A DNA stretch of 13,920 nt from SLRI01 sp964576715 (GTDB lineage Bacteria > Pseudomonadota > Alphaproteobacteria > Geminicoccales > Geminicoccaceae): positions 1 to 13,920 of the forward strand of contig CAZNWE010000095.1 of assembly GCA_964576715.1 (NCBI GenBank). Reading direction: 5' to 3'. The notes beneath the pieces were generated by a model. It had not been told where the DNA came from and ran no database searches. It worked only from the letters and a program-made list of their open reading frames with translations. Positions within the stretch are counted from its first letter, which is position 1. Every line of letters starts with the position of its first letter. Positions 13,099 through 13,920 of the stretch are shown here, one piece after another. A program made the translations under genes and the position numbers.

Positions 13099-13476
13099 AT
13101 GGATCACAATTTGGTACGGCCGCTGGTATGGGTGGGTTCGAGCAAGGACGATCTGAAAGAGTTTCCTGATGACGTTCAGGACCATGTCGGCTTTGCGCTC
13201 TACCAGGCCCAGCTCGGGACGAAGCACCGCGACGCCAAGCCACTGGCCAATCTTGGTTCGGGCGTGCTGGAAGTCGTATCGACCTTCGACACGAACACCT
13301 ACCGGGCGGTCTATACGGTCAAGTTCCGCGACGCAGTCTACGTGCTCCATGCCTTCCAGAAGAAGTCCAAGCGCGGCATCGCGACGCCAAAGGCCGAGAT
13401 CGAGCTCGTGAAGCGAAGGCTGAAGGCGGCCGAGCAGCACCACACAGCCACATACGGAAAGGGTGCGAAGCGATGA
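13099..13476 (+). CDS. HigB-type toxin, phage Gp49-like family
   Basis: The 125-residue protein belongs to the RelE/HigB superfamily in its Gp49-like branch, whose members usually cut mRNA on the ribosome. Recognisable blocks are PLVWVGSSKDDLKEFPDDVQ, the Tyr-Arg core TNTYRAVYTVKF, and the hallmark VYVLHAFQKKSKRGIATP (81-98) followed by a basic helix. The operator-promoter sits directly upstream, and no Shine-Dalgarno sequence is available if transcription begins at the -10-predicted site. The stop overlaps the antitoxin start by four bases (ATGA). The toxin-first order is typical of higBA-like pairs. Confidence 0.9.
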   Translation: MDHNLVRPLVWVGSSKDDLKEFPDDVQDHVGFALYQAQLGTKHRDAKPLANLGSGVLEVVSTFDTNTYRAVYTVKFRDAVYVLHAFQKKSKRGIATPKAEIELVKRRLKAAEQHHTATYGKGAKR

Positions 13477-13805
13477 GCGGAACAGAGGATACCCATGTCG
13501 AGTGCGGCTCCGGCAACGTCTTCGCCGATCTCGGACGACCTGAGGCGGAGACCCACCTCCTGAAGGCCGAGCTCGTGGCACGGATCGATCAGATCATCCG
13601 CGAACGCCGCCTGACCCAGGCCCGCGCCGCCGACCTCCTCGGCATCTCCCAGCCCGACGTCTCGCGCCTCCTGCGCGGCAACTTCCGCGACTACTCGGTC
13701 GAACGCTTGCTGCGCCTCCTGACGAGCCTCGGCCGAGACGTCGAAATCACCATCCGCAAACCCCGCACCCGCCGTCAGGGACGGCTGAGTATCGAGGCGG
13801 CTTGA
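13473..13805 (+). CDS. HigA-type antitoxin, XRE helix-turn-helix
   Basis: The 110-residue protein would neutralise the toxin and repress the shared promoter. Its helix-turn-helix covers about residues 45-80 (LTQARAADLLGISQPDVSRL), with the recognition helix around QPDVSRLLRG, followed by YSVERLLRLLTSLGRDVEI, which is typical of the HTH_37/NadS-like antitoxins. The N-terminal 25 residues are variable. ATG 13473 overlaps the toxin stop as ATGA, indicating coupled translation, with an AAAGGG site upstream. The most likely target is the TTATGG/CCATAA palindrome before the toxin gene. Confidence 0.9.
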   Translation: MSGTEDTHVECGSGNVFADLGRPEAETHLLKAELVARIDQIIRERRLTQARAADLLGISQPDVSRLLRGNFRDYSVERLLRLLTSLGRDVEITIRKPRTRRQGRLSIEAA

Positions 13806-13851
13806 TTGGAGAGAGCCCCATTCTCCAGGGGGTCTTCTGCTGATCCGGCAA

Positions 13852-13912
13852 CAGTTGGGAAGGCAGGCGTCCCAACTGCCCTTTCTGACCATGCGGCGGA
13901 ATCCTCCGCCTC
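13852..13912 (-). repeat. Third double-hairpin element with the same layout
   Basis: CAGTTGGGA (13852-13860) pairs with TCCCAACTG (13870-13878), and GGCGGA (13895-13900) pairs with TCCGCC (13905-13910). Read on the minus strand, a short GC hairpin comes first and a longer one second, as in the copies at 945-1015 and 12972-13040, but the primary sequence differs. Kinship with those copies is therefore only architectural. Confidence 0.5.
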
Positions 13913-13920
13913 GCAAAGCA

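Overview
The window looks like the chromosome of a GC-rich alphaproteobacterium. Three things support this: the gene order mutY / DUF721 (DciA-like) / DsbA-like oxidoreductase / smc, which is a familiar alphaproteobacterial arrangement; a separate F0 ATP synthase operon, atpI-atpB-atpE-atpG(b')-atpF, with both b and b' subunits and no F1 genes beside it; and strong G/C third-position bias in all core genes. A Rhodospirillales-like lineage is plausible, but the sequence alone does not settle it.

Left flank (1-1026): the first ~300 bases are clearly more AT-rich than the rest. A small secreted protein or lipoprotein gene follows (about 309-791) and carries an in-frame TAG inside its signal peptide. 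A palindromic double-hairpin repeat (945-1015) then lies just past the 3' end of mutY.

Core block 1 (1027-7592): mutY is on the minus strand and diverges by 23 bases from a DUF721/DciA-like gene. A promoter-like sequence, an exported DsbA-like thioredoxin and a very long SMC protein (1364 aa) follow. The SMC excess length lies in both coiled-coil arms.

Core block 2 (7593-11052): a two-copy 30-bp tandem repeat and a possible promoter precede the F0 operon. A strong UUCG-capped hairpin separates atpE from atpG. A GNAT acetyltransferase gene overlaps the stop of atpF, and its first codons are made of an inverted pair of palindromic repeats.

Cobalamin-controlled block (11072-12965): a promoter with a perfect palindrome between its -35 and -10 boxes leads into a cobalamin riboswitch with a 9-bp P1. 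A nested hairpin covering the Shine-Dalgarno sequence follows, then a stand-alone CbiM/NikM-type cobalt (or nickel) uptake S-component. A zincin-fold metallopeptidase and a GLOD5-like VOC protein follow closely. These last two are joined by a three-times-repeated ATGA stop/start junction that encodes two tiny ORFs.

Right flank (12966-13920): a second copy of the double-hairpin repeat, then a HigB/HigA-type (Gp49-like toxin, XRE antitoxin) pair. Its promoter and operator suggest a leaderless toxin message. A further double-hairpin element of the same layout closes the window.

No single large unknown system is evident. The most unusual features are the repeat family at gene ends, the palindromic repeat captured as coding sequence at the atpF/GNAT junction, the triplicated start/stop junction, the SMC with extended arms, and the B12-riboswitch-controlled solitary CbiM.
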